Shown here piece after piece: positions 27,665 through 36,715 of a stretch of DNA of 64,000 nucleotides. The stretch covers positions 877,501-941,500 of the forward strand of contig NZ_QBKA01000002.1 of the NCBI RefSeq assembly GCF_003340475.1. Reading direction: 5' to 3'. Both the position numbers and the translations under genes were made by a program. The DNA is from Alteripontixanthobacter maritimus (lineage in GTDB: Bacteria > Pseudomonadota > Alphaproteobacteria > Sphingomonadales > Sphingomonadaceae). The stretch's first letter is position 1; each line of letters opens with the position of its first letter. The notes below the pieces were generated by a model. It saw only the letters and a program-made list of their open reading frames with translations, did no database searches and was not told the DNA's origin.

Positions 27665-28981
27665 ATGGCCGGAAAGCCCGATACAGCACGGCCGAACACC
27701 GGCGCGGGCGGCGGTAGCAACCGACCCGCTCTGTCGCTTCATGTGCCAGAGCCCTACTATCGCCCGGGCGACGCGGTCGATTTCAGCCACGTTACTGTCA
27801 CCACGCCGGGCGACCAGCCTCGGCCTGACGAAAACTGCCACCCTGACGAAACGGTTGGACTGACCACCGATCTTATCCGGGTGCTGGGTGACGACAATAT
27901 GCCGCATGGTCCGTGGGACCCGAAACTGTCGCCGGACACGCTGCGCGAAATGCTGCGGCATATGGCGATGACCCGGGCTTTCGACGAGCGGATGTATCGT
28001 GGGCAGCGGCAGGGTAAGACCAGCTTCTACATGAAGTGCACCGGCGAAGAGGCAACCAGCATCAGCGCGGCGATGGCCTTGGCAAGCGACGATATGGTGT
28101 TCCCGAGCTATCGACAGCAGGGCGTGCTGGTGGCGCGCGGTTATCCGCTCATTGAAATGATCAATCAGATCTATTCCAACCGGGGCGATAAACTGAAAGG
28201 CCGCCAGTTGCCGATCATGTATTCCAGCCGCGAACACAGTTTCTTCACGATTAGCGGAAACTTGGCGACGCAAACCCCGCAGGCCGTCGGCTGGGCGATG
28301 TCGAGCCAGATCAAAGGTGACAGCCGGATCGCGGCGACGTGGATCGGCGACGGGTCGACGGCGGAGGGGGATTTCCACGCCGCCTGTATTTTTGCCACTG
28401 TGTATAACGCGCCGGTCATTTTCAATATCGTTAATAATCAATGGGCTATCAGCAGTTTCTCAGGCTTTGCAGGAGCCGAGCGGACGACCTTCGCGGCGCG
28501 CGCCATCGGCTATGGCATGGCCGGTTTACGGGTTGACGGTAACGATCCGCTGGCTGTGTACGCGGCGGAAAAATGGGCAGCTGATCGTGCGCGCGCCAAT
28601 GCCGGCCCAACTGTTATCGAACACTTTACTTACCGTGCGGAGGGGCATTCCACATCGGACGATCCTGCCGCTTACCGAAGCGCGCAGGAACGCGACGAAT
28701 GGCCGCTTGGCGATCCAGTGATGCGGCTAAAAGACCACCTTATCGCGCTGGGTGAATGGGACGAGGAGCGCCAGACCGCGCTCGACACAGAATGCGTTAC
28801 CGAAGTGAAGCGGGTTACCAAAGAAGCCGAAAAGAACGGTATTCTCGGCCATGGTTTGCACCATCCGTTCCACACCATGTTCGAAGATGTGTTCGAGGAT
28901 TTGCCGTGGCACCTGGAAGAGCAGGCGGCGCAGGCCGTGCATGAACGCAAGACCAAATTTCCTGAAGGGTTGCCGAAATGA
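27665..28981 (+). CDS. bkdA1: branched-chain 2-oxoacid dehydrogenase E1 component, alpha subunit
   Basis: The 438-residue protein decarboxylates 2-oxoacids from valine, leucine and isoleucine using TPP. It contains MTRAFDERMYRGQRQGK, the TPP-binding signature GDGSTAEGDFHAACIFA, then NNQWAIS, and a phosphorylation-loop-like YRAEGHSTSDDPAAYR segment. The ATG at 27665 is chosen for the GGAGAG six bases upstream; ATGs upstream in frame would add up to 21 residues. It overlaps the E1-beta gene by four bases, so the subunits are made together. Confidence 0.93.
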   Translation: MAGKPDTARPNTGAGGGSNRPALSLHVPEPYYRPGDAVDFSHVTVTTPGDQPRPDENCHPDETVGLTTDLIRVLGDDNMPHGPWDPKLSPDTLREMLRHMAMTRAFDERMYRGQRQGKTSFYMKCTGEEATSISAAMALASDDMVFPSYRQQGVLVARGYPLIEMINQIYSNRGDKLKGRQLPIMYSSREHSFFTISGNLATQTPQAVGWAMSSQIKGDSRIAATWIGDGSTAEGDFHAACIFATVYNAPVIFNIVNNQWAISSFSGFAGAERTTFAARAIGYGMAGLRVDGNDPLAVYAAEKWAADRARANAGPTVIEHFTYRAEGHSTSDDPAAYRSAQERDEWPLGDPVMRLKDHLIALGEWDEERQTALDTECVTEVKRVTKEAEKNGILGHGLHHPFHTMFEDVFEDLPWHLEEQAAQAVHERKTKFPEGLPK

Positions 28982-30060
28982 GCGACGCGAACGCCATGAC
29001 GTCAGCAAGTGATGCGCCGAAATCCAACGATTCGGATGAGAACGAACCGCGCCCACTAAATATGATCGAGGCGATTAACGAGGCGCTCGACATCATGCTG
29101 GAGCGCGATCCGGACGTGGTGATCATGGGAGAAGATGTTGGCTATTTCGGCGGGGTGTTCCGCTGCACGGCAGGTTTGCAGGAAAAGCATGGCAAGACGC
29201 GGGTGTTCGATACGCCGATCAACGAATGCGGCATTATCGGTGTTGCGGTCGGTATGGGAGCGTATGGTTTGCGTCCGGTTCCGGAGATACAGTTTGCAGA
29301 CTATATCTATCCCGGCCTGGACCAGCTCATTAGTGAAGCGGCGCGGCTACGCTACCGGTCCGCTGGTGAATTCATCGCCCCGATGACGGTACGTAGCCCA
29401 TTCGGCGGCGGTATCTTTGGGGGACAAACACACAGTCAAAGTCCAGAGGCCCTGTTCACGCACGTGTCAGGCCTGAAGACGGTCATCCCGTCCACGCCCT
29501 ACGATGCGAAGGGCCTGCTGATTTCCGCGATCGAGGACAATGATCCGGTAATCTTTTTTGAGCCGAAACGTATATATAACGGTCCCTTCAGCGGCTATTA
29601 TGACAAACCGGTCGAACCCTGGAAGCGCCATGCCGACGCCGTGGTTCCCGAAGGTCACTACCGCATTCCCTTGGGCAAGGCGCGCACCGTGCAGTCGGGC
29701 GAGGCCGTTACCGTGCTGGCCTATGGCACGATGGTCCATGTGGCGAAGGCAGTGTGCGAAGCCAAAGGCGCCGATGCCGAGATCATCGATCTGCGCACGC
29801 TTGTTCCGCTGGACATCGAGGCCATCGAAACCTCGGTAAAAAAGACGGGCAAGTGTTTGATTGTACACGAAGCGACGCGCACCTCAGGCTTCGGTGCCGA
29901 ACTGTCCGCGCTGGTTCAGGAACGCTGCTTCTACCACCTCGAAGCTCCGGTCGAACGCGTGACCGGCTTCGACACTCCATATCCGCACAGCCTCGAATGG
30001 GCGTATTTTCCCGGGCCCGTCCGTATCGGCGAGGCCATCGACAGAATTCTGGAGGCCTGA
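28978..30060 (+). CDS. bkdA2: branched-chain 2-oxoacid dehydrogenase E1 component, beta subunit
   Basis: The 360-residue protein is the transketolase-like beta partner of E1. It has MIEAINEALDIMLERDPDVV, GEDVGYFGGVF, DTPINECGIIGVAVG, then MTVRSPFGGGIFGG and the C-terminal transketolase domain with IDLRTLVPLD and HEATRTSGFGAELSA. The acidic, low-complexity N-terminal extension (about 25 residues) is not part of the fold and is common in this group. It starts four bases inside the alpha-subunit gene and is followed after three bases by the E2 gene. Confidence 0.93.
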   Translation: MSDANAMTSASDAPKSNDSDENEPRPLNMIEAINEALDIMLERDPDVVIMGEDVGYFGGVFRCTAGLQEKHGKTRVFDTPINECGIIGVAVGMGAYGLRPVPEIQFADYIYPGLDQLISEAARLRYRSAGEFIAPMTVRSPFGGGIFGGQTHSQSPEALFTHVSGLKTVIPSTPYDAKGLLISAIEDNDPVIFFEPKRIYNGPFSGYYDKPVEPWKRHADAVVPEGHYRIPLGKARTVQSGEAVTVLAYGTMVHVAKAVCEAKGADAEIIDLRTLVPLDIEAIETSVKKTGKCLIVHEATRTSGFGAELSALVQERCFYHLEAPVERVTGFDTPYPHSLEWAYFPGPVRIGEAIDRILEA

Positions 30061-30063
30061 GTC

Positions 30064-31401
30064 ATGGCGAAATTCACATTCAATATGCCCGACGTCGGTG
30101 AAGGCGTGGCCGAGGCTGAAGTGGTCGAATGGCACGTCAAGGTAGGCGATACGATCAGCGAGGACGATCATCTTGTCGACGTCATGACCGACAAGGCTAC
30201 CGTCGATATCGAAAGTCCGGTGGATGGCAAGGTGCTCGAAATCGCTGGAGAAGCAGGCGATATCGTCCCAGTCGGCTCGATGCTGCTGGTGATCGAAGTC
30301 GAAGGTGAGGCGAGTGACGAAGGTGACGATGTTGGCGAAGCGGCTGATGCTGACGACGTCGTGACGCCTGCTCCGGCACCCAAGGACGAAGCGGTCACCG
30401 AGCGGATCGAAACGGAAACGTCCGATGCAAGCGACGCCAATGACGCGATTGCAAGAGGGCGCGGAGAAACTGCGCCAGCCAAGCCATCACCAGAGAAGCC
30501 TGAACTTAGATCTGTCTCAGCAACGGATCCCAAGGTGCTGGCTTCGCCCGCAGTTCGCAAGCGGGCTAAGGACTTGGGTGTAAGTCTTTCCGAAGTAAGG
30601 TCATCCGAAGAAGGCCGTATTCGGCATGGGGATCTTGACGCATTCCTGTCCTATTCCAGTAGCGGTGGTTACGCTTCAGTTGGCGCAACCCGCGAAGACC
30701 AGCCGATCAAGGTGATCGGACTTCGCCGCCGCATTGCCGAAAACGTGCAGGCCGCCAAGCGCAACATCCCGCACTTCACTTATGTCGAAGAAACCGATGT
30801 TACAGAAATGGAACGGATGCGGGCGCAGCTGAACGACAGGCGGGGCGGCAAGCCCAAGCTGACCATGCTGCCGCTTCTGATAACCGCGATCTGCAAGATC
30901 CTGCCGGACTATCCGATGATCAATGCCCGCTATGACGATGAGGGCGGGGTGGTAACGCGCCATGGCGCCGTTCATCTAGGCATGGCCGCGCAGACTGAGA
31001 ACGGTTTGATGGTGCCGGTGATACGCGACGCGCAGAGCCGCAATTTGTGGCAGCTCGCGACTGAGATCGGCCGTTTGGCCGATGCGGCGCGGGACGGTAC
31101 GGCGAAGTCTGACGAGCTATCCGGCTCTACGCTTACGGTAACTTCGCTCGGTCCGCTGGGCGGGGTGGCAACTACGCCTGTAATCAATCGGCCGGAAGTC
31201 GCCATTATCGGCCCCAACCGTATTATCGAACGCCCAATGTTTGTGCCTGACGGTATGGGCGGTGAGCGGATCGAAAAACGCAAGCTGATGAATATTTCGA
31301 TCAGCTGCGATCACCGTGTCGTGGACGGGTATGATGCGGCCAGCTTCATTCAGGATTTGAAACGGATGCTGGAAGCGCCTGCGACGATGCTGGCGGGCTA
31401 G
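30064..31401 (+). CDS. bkdB: branched-chain 2-oxoacid dehydrogenase E2 (lipoamide acyltransferase)
   Basis: The 445-residue E2 has one N-terminal lipoyl domain with the modified lysine in DVMTDKATVDIESP, then an acidic linker rich in D, E and A. A peripheral-subunit-binding domain follows (SPAVRKRAKDLGVSLSEV), and then the catalytic acyltransferase domain ends with SCDHRVVDGYDAASF, which carries the active-site histidine and aspartate. It completes the bkd operon; an E3 gene is not in this stretch and may be shared with other dehydrogenases. It transfers the branched acyl group to CoA. Confidence 0.95.
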   Translation: MAKFTFNMPDVGEGVAEAEVVEWHVKVGDTISEDDHLVDVMTDKATVDIESPVDGKVLEIAGEAGDIVPVGSMLLVIEVEGEASDEGDDVGEAADADDVVTPAPAPKDEAVTERIETETSDASDANDAIARGRGETAPAKPSPEKPELRSVSATDPKVLASPAVRKRAKDLGVSLSEVRSSEEGRIRHGDLDAFLSYSSSGGYASVGATREDQPIKVIGLRRRIAENVQAAKRNIPHFTYVEETDVTEMERMRAQLNDRRGGKPKLTMLPLLITAICKILPDYPMINARYDDEGGVVTRHGAVHLGMAAQTENGLMVPVIRDAQSRNLWQLATEIGRLADAARDGTAKSDELSGSTLTVTSLGPLGGVATTPVINRPEVAIIGPNRIIERPMFVPDGMGGERIEKRKLMNISISCDHRVVDGYDAASFIQDLKRMLEAPATMLAG

Positions 31402-31407
31402 GCTGTC

Positions 31408-31860
31408 TTAGCGCACGCGGGCGCTGTAGGTGATGCGCCCGCTGCGCGGGGGTACTGTCCATCGCAGGTTTGTCACATCTTCGGGGGATGCAATCCGGCC
31501 GGCATGGCGCAATTGGCCTAACCGCCCCCAATGGCGTCCGCCATCCGCCGATACCGTCAGGCCCGCCCGGCTGCTGCGGGTGAAAGCGAGGGCACGCGGC
31601 ACGGCAACGGATACTGTCAAATCACCGTCGTCTCTCGGCTTCTCCCACTCCACCATAAGCACGACGACGTCGCCGCGCTCGAGCTCGTTGGCTGGCGCCA
31701 GGGTTCGTGCGGTACGTCCCTGCGTAATTAGTCCCGTGCGCTCGACATAGACTGAGCGGGAGACGGCGTGAATGACCTCGGCCGCCGCGCTGGTAGTCCA
31801 TATCGCGCCGATCAGGCCGGTCAATCCGAACGCAAATGCCACCGTCCGTGCTGTTTTCAT
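31408..31860 (-). CDS. secreted protein paralogous to the small DUF11-cluster companion
   Basis: The 150-residue product has a signal peptide (MKTARTVAFAFGLTGLIGAIWTTSAAA) and a beta-rich remainder. Its C-terminal half aligns with that of the protein encoded at 17291-17773: VSADGGRHWGRLGQLR against VSVDGGETWGKLNDLR, then EDVTNLRWTV and RITYSARVR against DVTHVRWTL and RLEYYAIVR. It stands alone, convergent with the E2 gene and seven bases from it. The shared ending suggests the same fold and a related extracytoplasmic role. The function is unknown. Confidence 0.7.
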   Translation of the reverse strand: MKTARTVAFAFGLTGLIGAIWTTSAAAEVIHAVSRSVYVERTGLITQGRTARTLAPANELERGDVVVLMVEWEKPRDDGDLTVSVAVPRALAFTRSSRAGLTVSADGGRHWGRLGQLRHAGRIASPEDVTNLRWTVPPRSGRITYSARVR

Positions 31861-32051
31861 GGCCCCAAACCCCCTTGCCTTCCATCACGGAAGCGCTGCG
31901 GATGCCGTACGTTTGTAAGCCCGAAAATATGGTTAATTGGCGGTCTGTAAAATAACTTCGCGCTTACTCTGTTGCAGACTGTTGACACCCGAATGAGGCT
32001 GGCCTAGTGGCGCGTTTCTCCGGTGGTCAAGGTGCTGTCGGACACACCCGC

Positions 32052-32128
<77 letters not shown>

Positions 32129-32279
32129 TTTTCTTTATTTTGAAGTTGTTGGATCGGCGGCCGTTTCAGGGGCAGCCGACAGTAAAGCCATTCTTGTTAC
32201 GTGGTTGGTCGCACAGTCCGAAAGCGAGTGCGTAGCCCGACCAGCATTCAGCAGATTCCGAATTCCTGCTACACGAGGA

Positions 32280-32507
32280 TCAATCCTCCGGCACGCCCCA
32301 GCGGCCCGTCTCCATCCAGATCAGGAAGTTGCGCAAAGGAACCAGCCATAACAGGCCCAGAACGATGTACACGACAGTCTGCGCTAGCACCGGCCATCCG
32401 CCGATAAGTGGTGGCGCATAACGCGCGATTAACAAGGCATAGATGGTGAGTGCCAGCAGCAATCCCACAATGCCGAAAGGAATGCGCCATGTTGGTTGTT
32501 CGCGCAT
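32280..32507 (-). CDS. DUF2842 family membrane protein
   Basis: The 75-residue protein has two hydrophobic helices (FGIVGLLLALTIYALLI and QTVVYIVLGLLWLVPL) with a conserved-looking YAPPLIGGWP loop and the ending LIWMETGRW. This matches the alphaproteobacterial DUF2842 family of unknown function. It lies three bases downstream of the fau stop on the same strand, so it is probably co-transcribed with fau. Confidence 0.8.
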   Translation of the reverse strand: MREQPTWRIPFGIVGLLLALTIYALLIARYAPPLIGGWPVLAQTVVYIVLGLLWLVPLRNFLIWMETGRWGVPED

Positions 32508-32510
32508 GGA

Positions 32511-33155
32511 TCAAACCTCGTAGAAGCGGGTGGGGGTAACGATGGCATGGAGGCGCTGGTCATGCGGCTCCGTCGGCAATTCGTCGCGCAATTGTACGTC
32601 CCAGGCCATGCCGATGCGGACGGTGTCGGGATGGTCGGCCAGCCAGCGATCATAATGCCCGCCGCCTTGACCCAGCCTATCGCCAGCAGCGGTGAAGCCG
32701 AGCAACGGTATGAACAACACGGTCGGTTCGGCAGGCGCTGCGTCAGCCTTTGGCTGCCTCATCTTGAACGGACCCGGTTCCAGATCGCTTTCCTCGAACA
32801 TGTCGGTCCATTCGGCGAATTCCACGACGGGCTCGGCAACGTCTTCGTTTGGGGTATCGCTGAGCCTTGGCAATGCAACGGTATGCCCTAGCTCCTGCCA
32901 ATGCCTGGCGTAGGAATGTGCAGGTGCCTCGTGCGCGGTGGCGTGGTAAAGCCCCACGATCGCACCCTGCGGCACTAACGCCGCAAGAGGCGCGGGCGGA
33001 CGCATGAACAGTAGGCCGCGTGTCGCATCGTCCAGCGCCGCTACATGCTCCCGACGCGCCGCCCGCAGTTCCGATCGTAAAGCCGCCTTCGCAATGCCGG
33101 TCTCGATGCTCTGCGGGGTATGCGCGGGCGGGGTCTGCGGAGGAATATCTGTCAT
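32511..33155 (-). CDS. fau: 5-formyltetrahydrofolate cyclo-ligase
   Basis: The 214-residue enzyme converts 5-formyl-THF to 5,10-methenyl-THF using ATP. It has KAALRSELRAARREH near the N-terminus, FIPLLGFTAAGDRLGQGGGHYDRWL, which contains the GxGxGYYD-type nucleotide-binding signature, and AWDVQLRDELPTEPHDQRL near the end. The ATG at 33153-33155 gives a normal family length; a longer in-frame extension would run through the hairpin at 33196-33224 and is unlikely. It lies downstream of zapA and the 6S RNA, as in many proteobacteria. Confidence 0.93.
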   Translation of the reverse strand: MTDIPPQTPPAHTPQSIETGIAKAALRSELRAARREHVAALDDATRGLLFMRPPAPLAALVPQGAIVGLYHATAHEAPAHSYARHWQELGHTVALPRLSDTPNEDVAEPVVEFAEWTDMFEESDLEPGPFKMRQPKADAAPAEPTVLFIPLLGFTAAGDRLGQGGGHYDRWLADHPDTVRIGMAWDVQLRDELPTEPHDQRLHAIVTPTRFYEV

Positions 33156-33195
33156 CAAAGGTGCAATCCAGTCCACCGGCATGGCCGGGATCGGG

Positions 33196-33224
33196 CCCAT
33201 GGTGGGTGGCGGAACCACCATGGG
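33196..33224 (-). terminator. strong hairpin between 6S RNA and fau
   Basis: A perfect ten-base-pair inverted repeat, CCCATGGTGG at 33196-33205 and CCACCATGGG at 33215-33224, encloses a nine-base loop. On the minus strand it begins immediately after the proposed 3' end of the 6S RNA. No U-tract follows, so it may be a processing or attenuation hairpin and not a canonical intrinsic terminator. Confidence 0.5.
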
Positions 33225-33226
33225 TC

Positions 33227-33397
33227 GGTGCCAGGGAAATCCTCTGACGCGAAAACGTCAGGTGGGCGCCGTATGCTCCAGGGCCCGGGACTTTCCCTCC
33301 CGAAAGAGGGGCCCGTACCCAAAAACAGGGACAGCTCCCTAGGATAGCTTATAGCCTCAGGGATGTTCTACGGCTCGTGCCGGGCAGTCCCGCCACC
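33227..33397 (-). ncRNA. ssrS: 6S RNA (probable)
   Basis: The 180-base gap between zapA and fau is the conserved site of the 6S RNA gene in proteobacteria. The minus-strand sequence can fold into a long rod: GGTGGCGGG (33397-33389) pairs with CCCTGGCACC (33236-33227) as a closing stem with one mismatch. A small hairpin CTGACG-TTTTCG-CGTCAG lies on the 3' side, and GGG/CCC-rich inner stems close on a CCCTC-TTTCGG-GAGGG loop. This matches the 6S layout of closing stem, central bubble and terminal stem. 6S RNA sequesters housekeeping RNA polymerase. Ends are approximate; I did this folding by eye. Confidence 0.6.
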
Positions 33398-33403
33398 ATC
33401 TAT

Positions 33404-34228
33404 CTAGTGTGCGGTGGCGCTTGTCTCAAGCTTGGTCGCGCATTCTTCCAGTAGGCCGGCAAAGCGTTCGAGCGCCGGGAGCACATCGGGATCAGCCAGT
33501 AATGATATTGGCGAGACGGACGCAGAGCTGCGTGTAGCTTCCAGTTCTTCCTTCAGCGCGGCATTCGCTTTACGCGTTTGCGCCAGTTCGCCGTCCGATT
33601 GTTGTTTCACCTCCCCAGCGCTGGAAGCCTCATCTTGCGCGGCGTCGCGCTCTGCTTCCAGCTTGCGCAGGGCTTCTGCGCTTTCGGTGCGGGCGGAACG
33701 CAAGGCGGCGACCTCTTCGCGCAATTGGGCCAGTTCGGCTGCGGCGGGTGCCTGCCGCTGCGTGGCGGCGGCGAGACTTTGTTGTGCCGCCTCGACATCG
33801 GCTTCAAGCGATTCGACCTGTTCCTGAAGCTTCGTGTGAAGGGTCTGCGGGTTGTCGCGGTCGCTTTTCAGCTTTTGTAGCGTCGTCTGCAGGGTTTCGT
33901 TCTGGTGCAGTGCCTCGTCCCGCTCTCGCTGGGCGGTAGTCAAGGCGTCCGATTTGGAAGCGAGATCTGTGCGAAGGACTTCGACCTGTTGAGCGACCTC
34001 GGCATCCTGTGTTCCCAGCGCCGCCAGCTTGCCGGCCGTGTCCTGTAGCTCGTCCGCCAACAGCAAGCTGGCGAATAGCAGGTTCTTCGCTTCCTGCGGC
34101 GCAAGGCGCCCCATGTCCCGCAGCTTACCGTCGATCATCGCGCCGAGCTGAGCGACGCGATCTTCTTCCCCGGCTTCGCAGGCAATGGTGTAGCTCTTGC
34201 CGCCAACTTGCAGTCTGACTTCGCTCAT
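33404..34228 (-). CDS. zapA: cell division protein ZapA with a long coiled-coil extension
   Basis: Residues 1-95 match ZapA: VRLQVGGKSYTIACEAGEEDRVAQLGAMID and then LAPQEAKNLLFASLLLADELQD. ZapA binds and bundles FtsZ filaments at midcell. The protein is 274 residues, whereas the family is usually around 100-130. The extra 170 residues are almost continuous heptad-rich coiled coil (Q, E, A, L and K). The last segment, LLADPDVLPALERFAGLLEECATKLE, is a short amphipathic helix. The gene overlaps the stop of the ZauP-like gene by four bases and precedes the 6S RNA. Confidence 0.85.
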   Translation of the reverse strand: MSEVRLQVGGKSYTIACEAGEEDRVAQLGAMIDGKLRDMGRLAPQEAKNLLFASLLLADELQDTAGKLAALGTQDAEVAQQVEVLRTDLASKSDALTTAQRERDEALHQNETLQTTLQKLKSDRDNPQTLHTKLQEQVESLEADVEAAQQSLAAATQRQAPAAAELAQLREEVAALRSARTESAEALRKLEAERDAAQDEASSAGEVKQQSDGELAQTRKANAALKEELEATRSSASVSPISLLADPDVLPALERFAGLLEECATKLETSATAH

Positions 34229-34461
34229 TCTTCAAGCGTCCCGATCAGCGCGTCCAGTTCCCTGAGATTGACGGCGACTTCATCGCGCAATGCCTCGTGA
34301 CGGACCACCAGCGCAGACACCGAAGGCGGAGCCGGCCGGATCGTATCGGCCGATTTGCGAATACGCGTGAGAGCGGATTCAATCCGCGCCACCGCTTGCT
34401 CCATTCGCTCCCGCGCCTGTTCGGGTTCGCCTGCGGACGATTGCGGATCGGGGCTGCTCAT
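34225..34461 (-). CDS. small coiled-coil protein upstream of zapA (ZauP-like)
   Basis: The 78-residue protein is mostly helical with heptads (ARERMEQAVARIESALTRI, then HEALRDEVAVNLRELDALIG) and an acidic end. It overlaps zapA by four bases. In Caulobacter the gene directly upstream of zapA encodes ZauP, a coiled-coil partner that helps ZapA focus the Z-ring. Position, size and coiled coil fit that role, but I cannot confirm sequence homology. Confidence 0.6.
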   Translation of the reverse strand: MSSPDPQSSAGEPEQARERMEQAVARIESALTRIRKSADTIRPAPPSVSALVVRHEALRDEVAVNLRELDALIGTLEE

Positions 34462-34708
34462 GATGCGAATTTACGGCTTTCTTCATGGAATGGCAAAGGC
34501 TTCGCCGGTGCTGTTGATAAGTGGTGGCTGCTACACGCCGAACCGATGGAAAAAGGGTAACCATAAACGCCTGCCGGTGCTGCCTGTCGGAGCCGATCGA
34601 AAGCAGCACGGCGAGGGTGAAATATGCCGTCCGCTACGCTTGACCTCAACCGGTCCCTCCGCGACAGCGGGCGCGCCCGAATCCCTTATTCCGCAGGAGC
34701 CTTCTCGC

Positions 34709-36700
34709 ATGAGCCTCGACCCCGCCCGTCTGGAACCTATGGCGACGGCGATCCGCGCGCTTTCGATGGATGCCGTGCAGGCGGCCAATTCGGGGCATCC
34801 CGGAATGCCGATGGGAATGGCCGATGTGGCGGCGGTGCTGTTTTCCAAACATCTGAAGTTCGATCCTACCGCACCTGACTGGGCCGACCGCGACCGGTTT
34901 ATTCTAAGTGCGGGCCATGGTTCGATGCTAATTTATTCGCTACTGCACCTCACCGGTTATGCCGCACCGACGATGGAAGATATCCGCAATTTTCGCCAGT
35001 TGGGCAGCCCGTGCGCTGGCCACCCGGAAAACTTCCTGCTCGATGCGGTGGAATGCACCACCGGGCCGCTGGGTCAGGGGCTGGCCATGGGTGTCGGCAT
35101 GGCCATGGCGGAACGGCATCTGAACGCAACTTTCGGTAACGATCTGGTGGACCACAGAACGTGGGTAGTTGCAGGCGACGGCTGTCTTATGGAAGGCGTC
35201 AACCACGAAGCGATCGGCATTGCCGGGCACCTCAATCTCGGCCGGCTCAAGGTGCTGTGGGACGATAACAACATCACTATCGACGGCGGTACGGACCTTT
35301 CCACCAGCGAGGACATTCGCGCCCGCTACCGCGCGACCGGCTGGCATGTGGTCGATTGCGACGGGCATGATTTTGCCGACATCGAGCGCGCGCTGGACGA
35401 GGCGGCGGCAACCGACCTGCCTACGCTGGTCGCGTGCAAGACGATTATCGGCAAGGGCGCCCCTAACAAGCAGGGCACCAGCGCCACTCACGGTGCGCCG
35501 CTGGGGCCGGAGGAAATCGCGGCCGCCCGTGATGTGCTGGCCTGGGACCACGATCCCTTCATCATCCCCGATCGTATTCTGGAAGACTGGCGCGCAACCG
35601 CGCAGCGCGGTAAGGATGCACGTGCCCAATGGACTTCACGGTTGGAAGAAAGTGATCACCGCGCCGAATTCGAGCGCCGCATGGCGGGCGACCTTCCCAA
35701 CGATATCTATCCGGACGGTTTCTTCGCTGGGCTGTATGCCGAACCGCAGAAGGTCGCGACGCGCAAGGCCAGCCAGATTGCGCTGGAGGCGCTCAACCCC
35801 ATCTTACCCGAAACCATCGGCGGCAGCGCCGATCTGACCGGATCGAACAACACCAAGACAGCCGGGATGGAGGCGTTCAGTGCCGACGTCCCGGGCAACC
35901 GCTACTTGTATTACGGCATTCGTGAATTCGGCATGGCGGCGGCCATGAACGGCATGGCACTGCATGGCGGCGTGATCCCTTATGGCGGCACTTTCATGGT
36001 CTTCACTGATTATGCGCGCGGTGCCATCCGGCTATCGGCCCTGCAGCAGGCCCGCGTGATCTACGTGATGACGCATGACAGCATCGGTCTGGGCGAAGAC
36101 GGGCCGACCCACCAGCCAATCGAACACCTGCAATCGCTGCGCGCGATGCCGAACCTATTAGTAATGCGGCCGGCGGATGTAGTGGAAACAGCCGAGTGCT
36201 GGGAAATAGCGCTGCGTCAAGCGGACCGGCCAACCGTGCTGGCATTGAGCCGCCAAGGCCTGCCGCAGCTGCGGCTGGAAGATAAGGGCGAGAACCTGTC
36301 GAAGCGGGGCGGATATCGCCTGAAGGCAGCAACAAGCGAACGGCGCGTTATCCTGATTGCGACCGGATCCGAAACGCATCTTGCCATGGAATGCGCCGCC
36401 AGGCTGGAAGAGCAGGGCATTGGCACCGATGTCGTGTCGATGGTCTGCACGCAGCTGTTCGACGAACAGGACGAGGCCTATCGCGAGGACGTTCTGCCCA
36501 ATGTCGGGCCTAAGCGGATTTTGCGGGTCAGCATCGAGGCGGGCACTACTTTTGGCTGGGATCGCTACACCATGCTCAACGGGATGCGGATCGGCATCGA
36601 TACTTTCGGGGCCTCTGCCCCGGCGGGCGAGCTGTTCGAGAAATTCGGCTTCACCGTCGACGCGATCGTCCCGCAAATAACCAATAAATTGAACGCATAA
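34709..36700 (+). CDS. tkt: transketolase
   Basis: The 663-residue, TPP-dependent enzyme exchanges two-carbon units in the pentose phosphate pathway. It shows SMDAVQAANSGHPGMPMGMA, the TPP motif GDGCLMEGVNHEAIGIAGH ending in DDNN, GSADLTGSNNT, and REFGMAAAMNGMALHGG with THDSIGLGEDGPTHQPIEHL in the pyrimidine domain. The ATG at 34709 gives the standard family length and has AGGAG upstream. It is followed after 15 bases by gap, so sugar-phosphate metabolism genes are clustered. Confidence 0.95.
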   Translation: MSLDPARLEPMATAIRALSMDAVQAANSGHPGMPMGMADVAAVLFSKHLKFDPTAPDWADRDRFILSAGHGSMLIYSLLHLTGYAAPTMEDIRNFRQLGSPCAGHPENFLLDAVECTTGPLGQGLAMGVGMAMAERHLNATFGNDLVDHRTWVVAGDGCLMEGVNHEAIGIAGHLNLGRLKVLWDDNNITIDGGTDLSTSEDIRARYRATGWHVVDCDGHDFADIERALDEAAATDLPTLVACKTIIGKGAPNKQGTSATHGAPLGPEEIAAARDVLAWDHDPFIIPDRILEDWRATAQRGKDARAQWTSRLEESDHRAEFERRMAGDLPNDIYPDGFFAGLYAEPQKVATRKASQIALEALNPILPETIGGSADLTGSNNTKTAGMEAFSADVPGNRYLYYGIREFGMAAAMNGMALHGGVIPYGGTFMVFTDYARGAIRLSALQQARVIYVMTHDSIGLGEDGPTHQPIEHLQSLRAMPNLLVMRPADVVETAECWEIALRQADRPTVLALSRQGLPQLRLEDKGENLSKRGGYRLKAATSERRVILIATGSETHLAMECAARLEEQGIGTDVVSMVCTQLFDEQDEAYREDVLPNVGPKRILRVSIEAGTTFGWDRYTMLNGMRIGIDTFGASAPAGELFEKFGFTVDAIVPQITNKLNA

Positions 36701-36715
36701 GCAGGAGTTACGACT

